In this document: piece by piece, positions 63,629-64,000 of the stretch | How the letters are laid out: every line of letters begins with the position of its first letter | How positions within the stretch are numbered: the stretch's first letter is position 1 | Assembly: GCA_012840135.1 (NCBI GenBank) | Contig: DUMA01000032.1 | Span: forward strand, 1-64,000 | Length of the DNA stretch: 64,000 nt | Origin: Thermoanaerobacterales bacterium | Lineage (GTDB): Bacteria; Bacillota; Thermosediminibacteria; Thermosediminibacterales; Tepidanaerobacteraceae | Reading direction: 5' to 3' | The notes under the pieces: model-generated | Told to the model about the DNA's origin: nothing | What the model saw: only the letters and a program-made list of their open reading frames with translations | The model's database searches: none | Translations under genes and position numbers: made by a program

Positions 63629-64000
63629 TTACTTCCGGCAGGCTTCCACCAGTTGTTTTAAAAGCACCATGGTGGTGACGGCACCGACTCCCCCTGGAAC
63701 GGGTGTTATGGCAGAGGCCAGTTTCTCCACTTCTTCATACAGGACGTCTCCTACCATCCTGCCATCTTTGAAGTTTATGCCCACGTCTATTACTACAGTT
63801 CCGGGGCTAACCATATCCTTTGTCACCATTTCGGCTTTTCCTGCGGCGGCTATCAAGATATCCGCCCGCTTTGCCTCTTTTGCAAGATCTCTGGTCCTGG
63901 TATGGCATATGGTGACTGTGGCATTTTGTTTTAGAAGCATCATTGAAAGCGGCCTTCCTACCACCATGCTCCTGCCGATGATGACCGCCCGCTTTCCTTC
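63629..64000 (-). CDS. folD: Methylene-tetrahydrofolate dehydrogenase/cyclohydrolase, 3' part (cut by window edge)
   Basis: The last 123 residues of bifunctional FolD. The NADP-binding GRSMVVGRPLSMMLL, the later TITPVPGGVGAVTT-like PGGVGAVTTMVLL signature and the ATVTICHTRT segment are present. The 5' part lies beyond 64000. It interconverts C1-folates, important in acetogenic anaerobes and for purine synthesis. Confidence 0.93.
   Translation of the reverse strand, partial: EGKRAVIIGRSMVVGRPLSMMLLKQNATVTICHTRTRDLAKEAKRADILIAAAGKAEMVTKDMVSPGTVVIDVGINFKDGRMVGDVLYEEVEKLASAITPVPGGVGAVTTMVLLKQLVEACRK

Overview
The window reads as a chromosomal segment of a spore-forming, probably thermophilic anaerobic Firmicute (class Clostridia, Thermoanaerobacterales/Thermosediminibacterales-like). 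This rests on strong AGGAGG ribosome sites, frequent GTG/TTG starts, a T-box leader, a gap-cggR glycolytic operon, a CwlD-like amidase, a SPOCS-domain protein, a membrane pyrophosphatase and a pyruvoyl arginine decarboxylase. The species cannot be fixed from the sequence alone. No intact insertion sequence, prophage, rRNA or CRISPR array is visible.

Layout. 0.2-7.3 kb: a GntR/FadR regulator with two operator-like palindromes, an aminotransferase, class II aldolase, a transglutaminase-like protein, a macrodomain protein, a hepT toxin remnant, tRNA-Glu and tRNA-Gln with promoter and terminator, an FmdB zinc ribbon and smpB. 7.4-13.6 kb: an ABC transporter with its two-component system, then a tract of gene debris that holds a compact candidate type I toxin-antitoxin locus; this block separates smpB from rnr. 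13.6-19.9 kb: rnr, two amidases, a CofE-like ligase, pdaD and azlCD. 20-22.5 kb: a ChrB-like/MFS operon with an array of CATATG-centred palindromes in its promoter, divergent from a vapBC-type pair. 22.5-32 kb: a nine-gene acyl-CoA operon (41-aa membrane peptide, SSF symporter, FMN reductase, acyl-CoA ligase, KAS III-like enzyme, enoyl-CoA hydratase, thiolase, SDR reductase, hbd) divergent from a TetR regulator. 32-43.4 kb: hppA (residues suggest Na+ pumping), secG, then gap-cggR-pgk-tpiA-gpmI-eno read leftward downstream of rpoN. 43.6-46.6 kb: a glycine-rich stress-type protein, a Gln-rich coiled-coil protein and a calcium-repeat/SPOCS/His-Asp-tail protein. 46.7-54 kb: asd and the T-box(Phe)-controlled pheA-aroF-tyrA-aroA-lysC operon. 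54-56.5 kb: gamma carbonic anhydrase, a transposase remnant, a SprT-like protein, a broken PHP gene and other fragments. 56.5-64 kb: typA, an MBL-fold hydrolase, a calcium-type P-ATPase, a LysE exporter and the 3' part of folD.

How it fits together. Lower glycolysis forms one transcription unit whose upstream region carries two CggR-like half-sites exactly 20 bp apart. Aromatic amino acid synthesis from DAHP synthase to Phe/Tyr is tied to aspartokinase and gated by a Phe-specific T-box. The acyl-CoA operon looks like uptake, activation and beta-oxidation-type conversion of a carboxylic acid under a TetR repressor.

The most novel-looking system is the convergent toxin/antisense-RNA locus at about 12.61-12.94 kb. 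A toxin mRNA and an opposing small RNA start with nearly the same leader hairpin and share one terminator; the toxin ribosome site is locked in a 10-bp hairpin and its reading frame appears shifted at the start codon.
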